Source of the DNA: Lachnospiraceae bacterium
GTDB lineage: Bacteria > Bacillota > Clostridia > Lachnospirales > Lachnospiraceae
Assembly (NCBI GenBank): GCA_016282915.1
Contig: JAEELW010000011.1
Location: forward strand, 1 to 54,182
Direction of reading: 5' to 3'
DNA: 54,182 nucleotides
Position numbers and translations under genes: made by a program. This document shows, piece after piece, positions 26,387 to 34,966 of this stretch (the first letter of the stretch is position 1; every line of letters starts with the position of its first letter). The notes beneath the pieces were generated by a model. That model was not told where the DNA came from, did not search any database, and saw nothing but the letters and a program-made list of their open reading frames with translations.

Positions 26387-27166
26387 ATGGGAGCTGCCGA
26401 CAGTAAGGAGATCGTCATTCTCATGTTTCAGTACAGTGTCATAGTCAAGGGCATTGAACGGAAACTTGCAGAGCTGGAATACAGTGTCGAAACGGTTACG
26501 GAAAACATTGAAGAAGCAGCGCTCCGCCTTGTGGACAGGGCAGCATTGTTTATGTTCTATCTGCCCGGCGATATCATGGAGGATATTCTGAAAAAGAATG
26601 TCCTGCTCAGGGTCAGCGAGATCATCAGAGACAGCGGTCAGCGGATGATCATATTCGGAGAGAAGAAGTATCATGAGGAACTGATCGCGGATATCCCGCA
26701 GGCTGCCGGTTTTGGCTGGATGGACCGCCCTGTGGATATGAATGCTCTGGAGGCGATGGTACACAGGGAGTTAAACCGGGTTACGGAAGCCGTGACAAAA
26801 AAACGTATCCTGATCGTTGATGATGATCCTTCCTATGCCAAGATGGTCAGGGAATGGATCAGGGATGACTACAGGGTGGATATCGTGACAGCCGGGATGC
26901 AGGCGATCAGCTTCCTGCTCAGGGTACCCGAGAACGAAAAGGTGGATCTGATCCTTCTGGATTATGAGATGCCTGTCGTGGACGGGCCGCAGGTGCTGCA
27001 GATGCTCAGACAGGAAGCAGCTACGGAACATATCCCGGTGATCTTTCTCACCGGCATAGGGACAAAGGAAGCGGTATCCCGGGTCATGAGCCTGAAACCG
27101 GACGGATATCTCCTGAAGTCTACGACCAGGGCGGAGATCCTGAGTTTCCTTAAAAAGAAGATCTGA
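26387..27166 (+). CDS. Double-receiver response regulator without output domain
   Basis: 259 aa. Residues 1-130 look like a degenerate receiver: EIVILMFQYSVIVKGIERKL at the start, no canonical acidic pair, and a final FGWMDRPVDMNALEAMV resembling the KP-helix5 end. Residues about 137-259 form an intact receiver: ILIVDDDPSYAKMVREWI, phospho-Asp in LILLDYEMPVVDG, the Thr in FLTGIG and Lys in YLLKSTT. No DNA-binding or enzyme domain follows, so it should act by protein interaction, as single-domain regulators do. Its place downstream of a kinase with an Hpt domain makes it a candidate end acceptor of that relay. RBS AGGAGG is clear. Confidence 0.88.
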   Translation: MGAADSKEIVILMFQYSVIVKGIERKLAELEYSVETVTENIEEAALRLVDRAALFMFYLPGDIMEDILKKNVLLRVSEIIRDSGQRMIIFGEKKYHEELIADIPQAAGFGWMDRPVDMNALEAMVHRELNRVTEAVTKKRILIVDDDPSYAKMVREWIRDDYRVDIVTAGMQAISFLLRVPENEKVDLILLDYEMPVVDGPQVLQMLRQEAATEHIPVIFLTGIGTKEAVSRVMSLKPDGYLLKSTTRAEILSFLKKKI

Positions 27167-27173
27167 GGCAGAA

Positions 27174-29081
27174 ATGATGAAACGATCATATATAGCTTCC
27201 GCAGCTGCGGTATTTGCGCTTTCGGCAATGCTGCTGACAGGCTGTGGGGATGATGAAGCGCAGAGAGTGCTGGCGGAGGCGGCGACCGAGCCGGCCGAAA
27301 TGCAGGCGGGCGGGCAGCAGCCGGCAGCAGAAGAAAAAAGCAGTGACAACACAGCTTATGAAAAAGGAAGCGTGATCCGCATTTCCTGTGCAACGGACGG
27401 ACAACAGGGCCGTATGCGTTTTACGGAGGATATGCAGATCGACGGACGGAGCTATCACAGAGGTGATCTGAAACCCGAATGGGCAGCATTACAGGACCGG
27501 CTGGATATCGTGATCGAAGACCACTACGGCGGGGAGACGGATACGGAGTGTTTTCAGCGCTGGCAGGAAAAGCTGGACAGCATTGATATGCTGTCAGTCT
27601 CGGGATTGCAGATGAAGGAAGCCGGGGAAGCCGGGGAACTGGCAGATCTGTCGGAATACCTTGACAGGATGCCGCATTTTGCTGCTTTTCTTGAGGAAAA
27701 TCCCGTTGTACGCATGAGCATCTCGCTTTCGACGGATGAAGACCATGCAGGAGCCATTTATGCGGTTCCTTATCTTTCCGATCCGAAAAAGATCGAAAAA
27801 CTTCCTTATATGCGGGCCGACTGGGTAAAGATCCTTCTTGACGGTAAGGATGAATTTGCACCGCAGATGAGCGGAAGGACAGCGCTTCCCGTTTATCAGC
27901 CTTTCATGCCGCTTGAAGGAAAGCTCAGCGTGGAAGTGGTGAAAGCGGACGGCAGCGGTACGGAAACGATCAGCAAAAATTATGATGCAGCCGGAAATAT
28001 CATTGCAAAGATGAATGCAGCCGGAGCCATGAGCGGAACGGATGCGGTGAACATGTTCCGCAGCTATATCGATGAAGCTTATAACGGCTATTACGGAACA
28101 AAACGCTCCGATCTTTTCCTTGGCAGGAACGCAGCCTGGGATGCGGATGAGCTGGTGGCGCTGCTTCGCTGTACGCTCGCAAATACCGCGACGCTTTCTC
28201 CGGAGGGAAATGTAACGGGGCTGTTTGCGCCGCGGGAAGACAGCAATGCGAGCCGGGCCGGGCTGTATCAGCTTGCAGGAATGCTTTTCGGTGTGCGGGG
28301 GCTGAACAGCGATGCTTATCTCTATATCGACAGGAACGGCGTGCTGCATGACGCGCGCTGTGAACAGGGCAGCTATGATGTGCTGCTGAAGATGAACGAA
28401 ATGAACAGGGAAGGTCTGATCAGTTCCTTCTATGTGAACGGCGGGCAGAATATGCTGAATAACGCGGAACCGGTGACATATCAGGGCCTGATGACTTATG
28501 CCGGGCGGGATCCGCAGCTTATTGACGTGGAAGGAGAAGCGGATGAGGGTTGTATCCCGGTCATGATCCCGCTGTCCCTTTGGGATGACGGCAGCGGCAG
28601 CAGCTGCATGCGTTTCACTGAAAATGTGGGAAAGATCCTTCCCGGCGGCTGGGCGATCTCCGCCAAAGCCGTGAAGGATGATGAAAACAGACTGAATGCC
28701 TGTCTGGCACTGATCGATCAGCTCTATGCGGATGCAGCCGGGGAGGAGCAGGAAGAGGAAACGATCGACCTTGCTTTGCGGCTGGAAACGGTACGACAGA
28801 CTGTTCCTGCGATTGAGGGAGATTTATGGTACACAACGCCGCCGTCGGCTTTTGCGGTGACAAACACTGAAGACGAGGCGCTTCTCGGTCTTAACACGCT
28901 GGAGGAAGGTTTTTCTCAGGAACGGGTCGGAAACGGAGAGAATATATTGATCAATGTGATGCTCCGGGCGGATACCGGCACTCCGGGAGGAGAAGCGGCT
29001 GCGGCGGAGTACTTTGGCGGCCGCGGCGGCAGCCGAAGGCTCGGGATCCTGCAGGCAGCCTGGGACGGGATGCGGAAATGA
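27174..29081 (+). CDS. Large extracytoplasmic lipoprotein, solute-binding-protein-like
   Basis: 635 aa. A lipoprotein signal peptide ends in the lipobox LTGC with Cys24 (MMKRSYIASAAAVFALSAM...). An Ala/Glu/Gln-rich linker follows to about residue 60. The remainder resembles family 1 / LipO-type extracellular solute-binding proteins: IRISCATDG, LADLSEYLDRMPHFAAFLEEN, IYAVPYLSD, YMRADWVKILLDG and an aromatic-rich C-terminal lobe. No ABC permease genes are adjacent, so it may serve the upstream kinases as a sensor rather than a transporter component (inference). It starts 7 nt after the response regulator and its end overlaps the radical SAM gene by 4 nt. Confidence 0.75.
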   Translation: MMKRSYIASAAAVFALSAMLLTGCGDDEAQRVLAEAATEPAEMQAGGQQPAAEEKSSDNTAYEKGSVIRISCATDGQQGRMRFTEDMQIDGRSYHRGDLKPEWAALQDRLDIVIEDHYGGETDTECFQRWQEKLDSIDMLSVSGLQMKEAGEAGELADLSEYLDRMPHFAAFLEENPVVRMSISLSTDEDHAGAIYAVPYLSDPKKIEKLPYMRADWVKILLDGKDEFAPQMSGRTALPVYQPFMPLEGKLSVEVVKADGSGTETISKNYDAAGNIIAKMNAAGAMSGTDAVNMFRSYIDEAYNGYYGTKRSDLFLGRNAAWDADELVALLRCTLANTATLSPEGNVTGLFAPREDSNASRAGLYQLAGMLFGVRGLNSDAYLYIDRNGVLHDARCEQGSYDVLLKMNEMNREGLISSFYVNGGQNMLNNAEPVTYQGLMTYAGRDPQLIDVEGEADEGCIPVMIPLSLWDDGSGSSCMRFTENVGKILPGGWAISAKAVKDDENRLNACLALIDQLYADAAGEEQEEETIDLALRLETVRQTVPAIEGDLWYTTPPSAFAVTNTEDEALLGLNTLEEGFSQERVGNGENILINVMLRADTGTPGGEAAAAEYFGGRGGSRRLGILQAAWDGMRK

Positions 29082-30016
29082 CCCTGGAAAAAACGCAGGG
29101 CTGCATGCTGTGTCCGCGGCGCTGTAATGCTGACCGTGCTGCGGGAGAGAAGGGGTTTTGCGGAGGCGGGACCCTGCCGGTGCTCGCGAGGGCGGCATTG
29201 CATTTCTGGGAGGAACCCTGTATCTCCGGGGAGAGCGGCAGCGGAGCTGTTTTCTTTTCGGGATGTAACCTGGGCTGTGTTTTCTGCCAGAATCACAGGA
29301 TATCACGTATGCGGGACGGAGAACTCTTCGGCAGGTCCGTAAGTCCGGAACGTCTGTGTGAGATCTTTTATGAGCTTAAGGAGCAGGGGGCGGCCAATAT
29401 CAATCTGGTCACCGGCGATATCTATATTCCGGCGTTGGCGGATGCCATCGGCCGGGCGAAGCGGCAGGGTTTTTCTCTGCCTTTTGTGTTTAACAGCTCG
29501 GCTTATCTTGAGAAGGAAGCTCTTCATATGCTGGAAGGACGGATCGATGTCTATCTTCCGGATATGAAGTTTTATTCGAAAAAGCGCGCGGAAAGATACT
29601 GCCATGCGGCGGACTATCCGGAGAAGGCGGCAGCGGCCATAAGGGAGATGTTCCGTCAGACGGGAGAATGCCGTTTTGATGAAAAAGGTATGATAAAAAA
29701 GGGACTGATCCTCCGGCATCTGCTTTTGCCGGGAGGGCTGCTGGAAGCAAAGCTGATCCTGAAAAAGGCATACCGTGAATACGGAGATGCCGTGTATTTT
29801 TCCCTGCTGAACCAGTATACGCCGATGCAGGGACAGCTGACGGCATTTCCCGAACTGCAGGAGCGCGTGCCGGGGCGCGAATATGATGAACTGGTGGAAT
29901 ATGCGCTTTCCCTGGGGATACACAACGCCTGGATACAGGAGGACAGCAGCGGGGAGGATTATATCCCGGAATTTGATATGACGGGGGTGCTGTGTCCCGA
30001 AACGCAGGTATCATAG
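29078..30016 (+). CDS. PflX-like radical SAM protein
   Basis: 312 aa. The radical SAM cluster motif CX3CX2C is visible as CNLGCVFCQNH (about 66-76), with the gly-rich NLVTGD stretch after it. An N-terminal CMLCPRRCNADR and GFCGGG add further cysteines, as in the COG1313 PflX group related to pyruvate-formate-lyase activating enzymes. It is distinct from the AmmeMemoRadiSam radical SAM type, which has a different spacing and extra N-terminal region. Substrate is unknown; a glycyl-radical or other modification target is possible. It is the last gene of the kinase operon by spacing (ATGA overlap). Confidence 0.85.
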   Translation: MTLEKTQGCMLCPRRCNADRAAGEKGFCGGGTLPVLARAALHFWEEPCISGESGSGAVFFSGCNLGCVFCQNHRISRMRDGELFGRSVSPERLCEIFYELKEQGAANINLVTGDIYIPALADAIGRAKRQGFSLPFVFNSSAYLEKEALHMLEGRIDVYLPDMKFYSKKRAERYCHAADYPEKAAAAIREMFRQTGECRFDEKGMIKKGLILRHLLLPGGLLEAKLILKKAYREYGDAVYFSLLNQYTPMQGQLTAFPELQERVPGREYDELVEYALSLGIHNAWIQEDSSGEDYIPEFDMTGVLCPETQVS

Positions 30017-30022
30017 GGGTGC

Positions 30023-30051
30023 TTGTGGGAGCTGCCGTTTTATGGTATGAT
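30023..30051 (+). promoter_or_regulatory. Promoter of the small membrane protein gene
   Basis: -35 TTGTGG (30023-30028), 17-nt spacer, -10 TATGAT (30046-30051). In the leader a perfect 9-bp inverted repeat, TTTATGCTT / AAGCATAAA (30080-30088, 30094-30102), with a 5-nt loop and no T-run follows. Confidence 0.55.
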
Positions 30052-30144
30052 GACTGCAGGGTCGGAAGCTCGTGTGCCATTTATGCTTACGGGAAGCATA
30101 AAGCAGATTCCTGAGAGGGCGGAAGATCCTGAAGGAGGCCCTGT

Positions 30145-30381
30145 ATGAACAAAAAAGGAAATGGCAGTCCGATCATGCTCGTTTTTCTGCTGATCTCCGT
30201 GGCAGTGATCATCCTGCTCGCCGTGATCTCGGCGCAGAAAGATGTGGAACAGATGCAGAAGCTTAAAGAAGCTGAGGTGATACAGAATCAGCGGACCGAA
30301 GAGCTGAGAGACGCCATGCAGGGGATCAAGAACGATATCGAGGCAGGTTATGGGGATCTGGATCTCCAGATCGATCAATGA
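30145..30381 (+). CDS. Small single-pass membrane protein with coiled coil (78 aa)
   Basis: Family not recognised. After a short basic start (MNKKGNG) comes one hydrophobic helix (about 10-28, MLVFLLISVAVIILLAVIS), then a charged helical region likely to form a coiled coil (KDVEQMQKLKEAEVIQ ... LRDAMQGIKNDIEAGYGD). GAAGGAGG sits 6-7 nt before the ATG. It has its own promoter. It may be an assembly or regulatory micro-protein; no function can be assigned. Confidence 0.75.
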   Translation: MNKKGNGSPIMLVFLLISVAVIILLAVISAQKDVEQMQKLKEAEVIQNQRTEELRDAMQGIKNDIEAGYGDLDLQIDQ

Positions 30382-30419
30382 GATCTTTCCGCTTGCAAAG
30401 ACGTATCCTGTGTCCGAAT

Positions 30420-30556
30420 GTTACTGTTCAGTGGCCTGCCAGCCACTGAACGTAACAAGCTTGCCGCCATGCAAAATCGGCTTCGCCGATGGGCGGCATG
30501 CATGCAGACCAAAGTATCGGCCCGTAGCCACGCAGCAAGTGCGTGGCTCGGGTCTG
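30420..30556. repeat. Three-hairpin intergenic element
   Basis: Three consecutive strong stems with no T-run: (1) GTTAC-t-GTTCAGTGGC / GCCACTGAAC-GTAAC (30420-30456); (2) GCCGCC ... GGCGGC enclosing ATCGGC TTC GCCGAT (30463-30497); (3) CAGACC ... GGTCTG (30505-30556) enclosing AGCCACGCA / TGCGTGGCT. The element lies between the small membrane gene and the ldhA promoter and is flanked by CCGAAT words (about 30414 and 30568). It looks like a palindromic mobile/REP-type element or a structured RNA, not a terminator. Confidence 0.6.
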
Positions 30557-30586
30557 AAAAGTAACATCCGAATACGTTCTGTCAGG

Positions 30587-30615
30587 TTTACATAATCGGA
30601 TTATTGTGCTATGAT
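30587..30615 (+). promoter_or_regulatory. Promoter of ldhA
   Basis: -35 TTTACA (30587-30592), 17-nt spacer, -10 TATGAT (30610-30615). The leader to the ATG is about 140 nt. It includes GAACCG / CGGTTC at about 30696-30729, but no known riboswitch was recognised. Confidence 0.65.
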
Positions 30616-30760
30616 TATACGATGCGGGGCGGGATCCGCTGTGTTCCGTCCTTAAAAAAGCACCTGTCATAGCTTTTTTCAATTGCAGCCGATACAGAAC
30701 CGGGAAAGAGTACGGTTCGATACTGTTTTGTCCTGAGAGGATGAAAGGGGGGATGAGAGT

Positions 30761-31750
30761 ATGAGACTACTGTTTTACGCGGCAAAGGTTTACGACAAAA
30801 AATCCTTTGATCCTGTGATCGAAAACGATCCTGATGTGGAGATCGATTATATCGAACATGAGCTGGAGCCCCGGACGGCTGCGCTGGCTGCGGGTTATGA
30901 TGCGATCTGTGCTTTTGTGAGTGCGGATGTGGGCGCGAAAACACTGGAGATCCTTAAAGAAAACGGTGTGAACATCGTGCTGATGCGCTGTGCCGGGTAT
31001 AATAACGTGGACGTGGAGAAAGCGAAAGAGCTGGGGATCACGGTCAAGATCGTACCGGGCTATTCACCGGAGGCGGTGGCGGAACTGGCCATGGGACTTG
31101 CACTGGCGGTAAACCGGCGGCTTTATAAGGCGTACAACAAGGTGCGCGAAAATGATTACAGCTTAAGAGGCCTGCGCGGTGTGAATTTTTATCAGAAGAC
31201 CGCGGGGATCGTCGGCACGGGGCGCATCGGTGCGGCAATGTGCCGGATCTGCAACGGTTTTGGCATGAAGGTGATCGCTTATGATATGTACCACAATCCT
31301 GCACTTGCGGATTTTGTGGAATATGTCGAACTGGATGAACTGTTTGCCCGCAGCGATCTGATCTCGCTGCATTGTCCGCTGCTGGAATCCACATACCATA
31401 TGATCAATCTGGAAAACATCAAGAAGATGAAGGATGATGTGATACTGGTGAATACCTCACGCGGTGCTCTGGTAGATACCGATCAGCTGATCGAAGGGAT
31501 ACGTCTGAACAAATTTCTTGGCGTGGGGCTGGATGTTTATGAGGAGGAGACCGGGAACGTATATGAGGACCGTTCGGACGAGATCATGGCACATTCGGTG
31601 ACGGCGCGTCTGCTTTCGTTCCCGAATGTGATGATCACCTCACATCAGGGATTTTATACCAAAGAAGCGCTGGAGGCCATCGCCGAGACGACGATCGGAA
31701 ACCTTCGGGATGCTGCGGAGGGGAAACGCAGCAATAATGACGTGGCCTGA
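30761..31750 (+). CDS. ldhA: D-lactate dehydrogenase (D-2-hydroxyacid dehydrogenase)
   Basis: Reduces pyruvate to D-lactate with NADH, or acts on a closely related 2-oxoacid. 329 aa, the normal length. It aligns by eye with E. coli LdhA throughout: MRCAGYNNVDVEKAKELGI, PGYSPEAVAELAMG, the Rossmann motif GIVGTGRIGAAM (about 147-158), the catalytic Arg in VNTSRGALVDTD, the Glu region LDVYEEETG and the catalytic His in SHQGFYTKEAL. GGGGGG precedes the ATG. It is a fermentation end-product gene, consistent with an anaerobic, mixed-acid lifestyle. The LRR-protein gene follows after 30 nt. Confidence 0.93.
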   Translation: MRLLFYAAKVYDKKSFDPVIENDPDVEIDYIEHELEPRTAALAAGYDAICAFVSADVGAKTLEILKENGVNIVLMRCAGYNNVDVEKAKELGITVKIVPGYSPEAVAELAMGLALAVNRRLYKAYNKVRENDYSLRGLRGVNFYQKTAGIVGTGRIGAAMCRICNGFGMKVIAYDMYHNPALADFVEYVELDELFARSDLISLHCPLLESTYHMINLENIKKMKDDVILVNTSRGALVDTDQLIEGIRLNKFLGVGLDVYEEETGNVYEDRSDEIMAHSVTARLLSFPNVMITSHQGFYTKEALEAIAETTIGNLRDAAEGKRSNNDVA

Positions 31751-31780
31751 GAAAGGCGGGCGTCCGTAGGGGGAGATAAG

Positions 31781-32821
31781 ATGAAAGCGAAATGGCGTTA
31801 CGCCGTATATCTGCTTTTGTTTCTGCTGATGCCAAAACTCTGCGTGCATGCGACGGATGAGCAGGCGGAAGAGGTACAGGAAGAAGCCGCGGTGGATGAC
31901 AGCACGGATGACGCAGATAATGGTGCGGATGACGGAAGCGATGATGCCGGGGGAGAGCAGCAGGAAGAACTGCTGATAGCGGAAGAGCCTGAGGAAGAAG
32001 AACCCTATGTATTTGAAGGGGAAGAAGGGAATACCGTGCTGCTCGGGGAGCGGCGTATCCCGCTGAAGGCCGTGAAGCTGAATCTGTCGGGGATGAACCT
32101 GAGCGGCTACAACGTGGATGCCCTGTTTTCACGCATGCCTAATCTGAAATATGTTGAAATGATCGGCTGCGGACTCGGTAATGACGAGTATGCAAAACTG
32201 CAGGATGATCATCCGGGGATCCGGATACTGTGGGAGATCCGCTATGCGACGAGGGTGCTCCGTACCGATGCCGTGGGCTGGTCCACCTTCCGCGGAATGC
32301 ATGGTCCAATGGATCTGCCTATGTCGGACGCAGAAACAAAATATCTGAAATATTGCCGTGACCTGATCTGTGTGGATCTGGGACATAATTATATCCGTGA
32401 TATCAGCTTTGTACAGTATATGCCGAATCTTCAGATCTTTATCGCGGTGGATAACGGCGGTCTGTGGGATCTTTCGGTGCTGAAATACTGTCCGAAGCTC
32501 CGTTATATCGAGATCTTTGTGAACCGGGTGAGTGATCTGAGCGTCTTCCGTTATCTGCATCAGCTGGAGGACGTCAATATCAGCTACAATCCCATCCGCA
32601 GCAACGAGTATCTGAAGGATCTGCCGAATCTTCAGAAGCTTTGGCTGGAAGCAACGCTGATCCCGGGGGATCAGGTTCAGGAGCTGCGGGAGCTTTATCC
32701 CGGCGTTCCCGTAGTTAATGTGGGTTCGGGATCGGTGGACCAGGGCTGGAGGTCCGGATCGCATTATGTCGGGATGCGTGACCTTGTCTGGAAAAACGTA
32801 ACAAACGATGTATATCATTGA
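31781..32821 (+). CDS. Secreted leucine-rich-repeat protein
   Basis: 346 aa. Signal peptide (MKAKWRYAVYLLLFLLMP, cleavage near CVHA). Then a low-complexity Asp/Glu segment (about residues 25-75). From about 85 the chain carries LRR-type repeats: LNLSGMNLSGYNVDALFSRM, PNLKYVEMIGC, CVDLGHNYIRDISFV, KLRYIEIFVNRVSDLSVF, LEDVNISYNPI, PNLQKLWLEATLI. These suggest a small solenoid outside the membrane for protein binding. It sits 15 nt before the MoxR gene and is probably co-transcribed with the MoxR/DUF58/transglutaminase set, so it may be their extracellular partner. Confidence 0.8.
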   Translation: MKAKWRYAVYLLLFLLMPKLCVHATDEQAEEVQEEAAVDDSTDDADNGADDGSDDAGGEQQEELLIAEEPEEEEPYVFEGEEGNTVLLGERRIPLKAVKLNLSGMNLSGYNVDALFSRMPNLKYVEMIGCGLGNDEYAKLQDDHPGIRILWEIRYATRVLRTDAVGWSTFRGMHGPMDLPMSDAETKYLKYCRDLICVDLGHNYIRDISFVQYMPNLQIFIAVDNGGLWDLSVLKYCPKLRYIEIFVNRVSDLSVFRYLHQLEDVNISYNPIRSNEYLKDLPNLQKLWLEATLIPGDQVQELRELYPGVPVVNVGSGSVDQGWRSGSHYVGMRDLVWKNVTNDVYH

Positions 32822-32836
32822 GTCTCGGAGAGTTAT

Positions 32837-33805
32837 ATGAGTGAAGGAAAAAAGACGGAAGAGAGCAGAAACGGGGCGGAAGGAGAACTGAAGCGCTTTC
32901 GTGAACAGATGAACGCCTTTTTTGTGGGAAAGAGCGAGATCGTTGAAAACGTGCTCTGCTGTTTTCTCGCCGGCGGTCATGTCCTTCTGGAGGATGTGCC
33001 GGGAGTCGGAAAAACGACGCTGGCGAGGAGTTTTGCAGCCTCCATGGGGCTGAGCTTCGGGCGTATCCAGTTCACACCCGATACCATGCCCGGGGATGTG
33101 ACGGGGATTTCCGTGTATAATATGAAGAGCGGCGAGTTTGAGCATCGTCCCGGAGCCGTGATGAAGAACATCGTGCTTGCGGATGAGCTGAACCGTACTT
33201 CGCCCAAGACACAGTCTGCCCTGTTGGAAGCAATGGCGGAGAGCCAGGTCACGGTGGATGGAAAGATCTATCCGCTGCCGCAGCCCTTCATGGTGATCGC
33301 TACGCAGAATCCCATCAGCTTTACCGGAACCTATCCTCTGCCGGAAGCCCAGCTGGACCGTTTCATGATGCGCCTTTCCGTCGGTTATCCTTCTGCGGAA
33401 GAGGAGATCCGTATGACGCGCGCCCATGCGGAGGGAAAAGCGGCAGAAAAGCCGGAGGCAGTCCTGAAAGAGGCGGATGTACTGCGTCTGAAGGAAGCGG
33501 TGACCGGAGTTCATATCAGCGAGGGGATGTACTCCTATATGCAGCAGATCATCGAAGTTACGCGAAACGACGGGGCGTTTGCACTGGGGGCGAGTCCCCG
33601 TGCATTGATCCATCTGATGCTTGCCAGCCGTGCAAAGGCTTATCTGGCCGGACGTGATTTTGTCAAACCGGATGATGTGAAGGAGACCGCGCTGTGTGTT
33701 CTGCCCCACAGGCTGGCGCTTACGACCGAAGCGCGTCTGGAAAAGAAGGAAGCAAGGGCGATCCTGAATTCACTGATCCCCAAGGTCCGTATCCCTATGG
33801 AATAA
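32837..33805 (+). CDS. MoxR-family AAA+ ATPase
   Basis: 322 aa. Walker A GVGKTTLARS (about 55-64), Walker B VLADELNRTSPKTQ, sensor 1 ATQNP, and the family-typical FTGTYPLPEAQLDRFMM. MoxR ATPases work as chaperones that assemble or activate partner proteins, typically together with a DUF58 protein and a transglutaminase or VWA protein, as here. A basic C-terminal AAA lid domain ends in ALNSLIPKVRIP-type sequence. The downstream DUF58 gene begins 6 nt after the stop. Confidence 0.94.
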   Translation: MSEGKKTEESRNGAEGELKRFREQMNAFFVGKSEIVENVLCCFLAGGHVLLEDVPGVGKTTLARSFAASMGLSFGRIQFTPDTMPGDVTGISVYNMKSGEFEHRPGAVMKNIVLADELNRTSPKTQSALLEAMAESQVTVDGKIYPLPQPFMVIATQNPISFTGTYPLPEAQLDRFMMRLSVGYPSAEEEIRMTRAHAEGKAAEKPEAVLKEADVLRLKEAVTGVHISEGMYSYMQQIIEVTRNDGAFALGASPRALIHLMLASRAKAYLAGRDFVKPDDVKETALCVLPHRLALTTEARLEKKEARAILNSLIPKVRIPME

Positions 33806-33811
33806 AAAAAT

Positions 33812-34966
33812 ATGTTGAGGAATAAACGTTTCCTGATCCTTTTTGCACTTTTTGTTCTTTCGCTGGTGGGGATCTCCTTTTACGGAGGACCCGTCAGCTA
33901 TACTTTTTTCTGGCTGTGCGTTTCGATCCCGCTGATCCTTCTTCTGTATATTTTTCTTGTGATCGTATCCCTGCGGATCTACCAGAAGCCCGAAGGCCGC
34001 AATATGGTCTGCGGGAGCCCCAGCGATTTTTACATCACCCTGCAGAATGAGGGCTTCTTTTCGTTTTCGTCCCTGCGTATCATTTTTTTCTCTTCTTTTT
34101 CCACCATTATGGGACTGGAGGACAGCGTAGTGTATGAACTGCCGCCGCATTCCTCGGTCACGAAGAAAACACAGCTGGTCTGCCGTTACCGCGGGCAGTA
34201 TGAGGTGGGGATCAAGGCTGTGGTCGTAAAGGACTTTCTCGGTGTGTTCAGTATTAGCTGGAAGCTGCCGGAAACGCTTAATGTCATTGTTGCACCGGCG
34301 GTGGTGAGGATCTCGGGGAGCCGGGCAGAGGCATTCTTTTCCGATGCGGACAGGGAAAATGCGATGCAGAAGACCGAAGCGGATATCCCGGTGCGCGACT
34401 ATATCGCCGGGGATGAACTGCGTTTTATCCAGTGGAAAGCCAGCGCGGCCATGCAGAAGCTTATGGTACGTGAGAGAACGGGTGAGGAAAAAAGCGGGAT
34501 CGCGCTGATCCTGGATCCGAAACGCTGCGGGGAGAGTACGGAGGAATACCTGGCACCCGAAAACAGCATGATCGAATGTGTGCTGGCATTGGCACTTTAT
34601 TACATGGAAAAGAACATCCCCGTTGATGTGTTTTATTATGAGGGACGCGCGCAGAAATGCGTGGTACAGAATGCGGAGGGATTCGAGCGGCTTTACACGA
34701 AAATGCTCTCCTACAGCTTCCGTGAAGATGCGGGACTCCTTGCGCTTCTGACAGAGCCGGGAAGTCTGGCTTCCTATCGGATGCTTATGTTTGTCGGGCA
34801 GGAATGGACAGCGGAATGTGAGACAGTGATCGGACGGGAAAACCTGGGTGTCATTCCCTGTCGGGTTTTTCTGGCCGGCGGGCGGCAGACGGATCTGGAT
34901 GACAGGGAGCGGCGGATCGCTTTTGTGCCGATCGATACGGACCGGCCTTTGAGGGAGCAGCTATGA
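33812..34966 (+). CDS. DUF58-domain membrane-anchored protein
   Basis: 384 aa. Two closely spaced N-terminal hydrophobic helices (about 5-23 and 29-53) anchor it. The conserved DUF58 motif is seen as DYIAGDELRFIQWKASA (about 194-210), which in the family leads to a degenerate VWA-like fold. The rest (IALILDPKRCG ... VDVFYYEG ... MLMFVG) is VWA-like without a clear MIDAS. DUF58 proteins accompany MoxR in several bacteria; a role in the cell surface is likely. The end overlaps the next gene by 4 nt. Confidence 0.9.
   Translation: MLRNKRFLILFALFVLSLVGISFYGGPVSYTFFWLCVSIPLILLLYIFLVIVSLRIYQKPEGRNMVCGSPSDFYITLQNEGFFSFSSLRIIFFSSFSTIMGLEDSVVYELPPHSSVTKKTQLVCRYRGQYEVGIKAVVVKDFLGVFSISWKLPETLNVIVAPAVVRISGSRAEAFFSDADRENAMQKTEADIPVRDYIAGDELRFIQWKASAAMQKLMVRERTGEEKSGIALILDPKRCGESTEEYLAPENSMIECVLALALYYMEKNIPVDVFYYEGRAQKCVVQNAEGFERLYTKMLSYSFREDAGLLALLTEPGSLASYRMLMFVGQEWTAECETVIGRENLGVIPCRVFLAGGRQTDLDDRERRIAFVPIDTDRPLREQL

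Noticed and set aside
29078-30016. Radical SAM partner of the MEMO-AMMECR1 fusion
   Set aside because: The N-terminal cysteine motifs and spacing fit the PflX group better, and the gene is 10 kb away in another operon.
30616-30760. Riboswitch in the ldhA leader
   Set aside because: Only short stems are present and no known aptamer core was recognised.
32129-33709. A 526-codon antisense frame over the LRR and MoxR genes
   Set aside because: The plus strand encodes clear MoxR motifs. The antisense product has low-complexity, unnatural composition.
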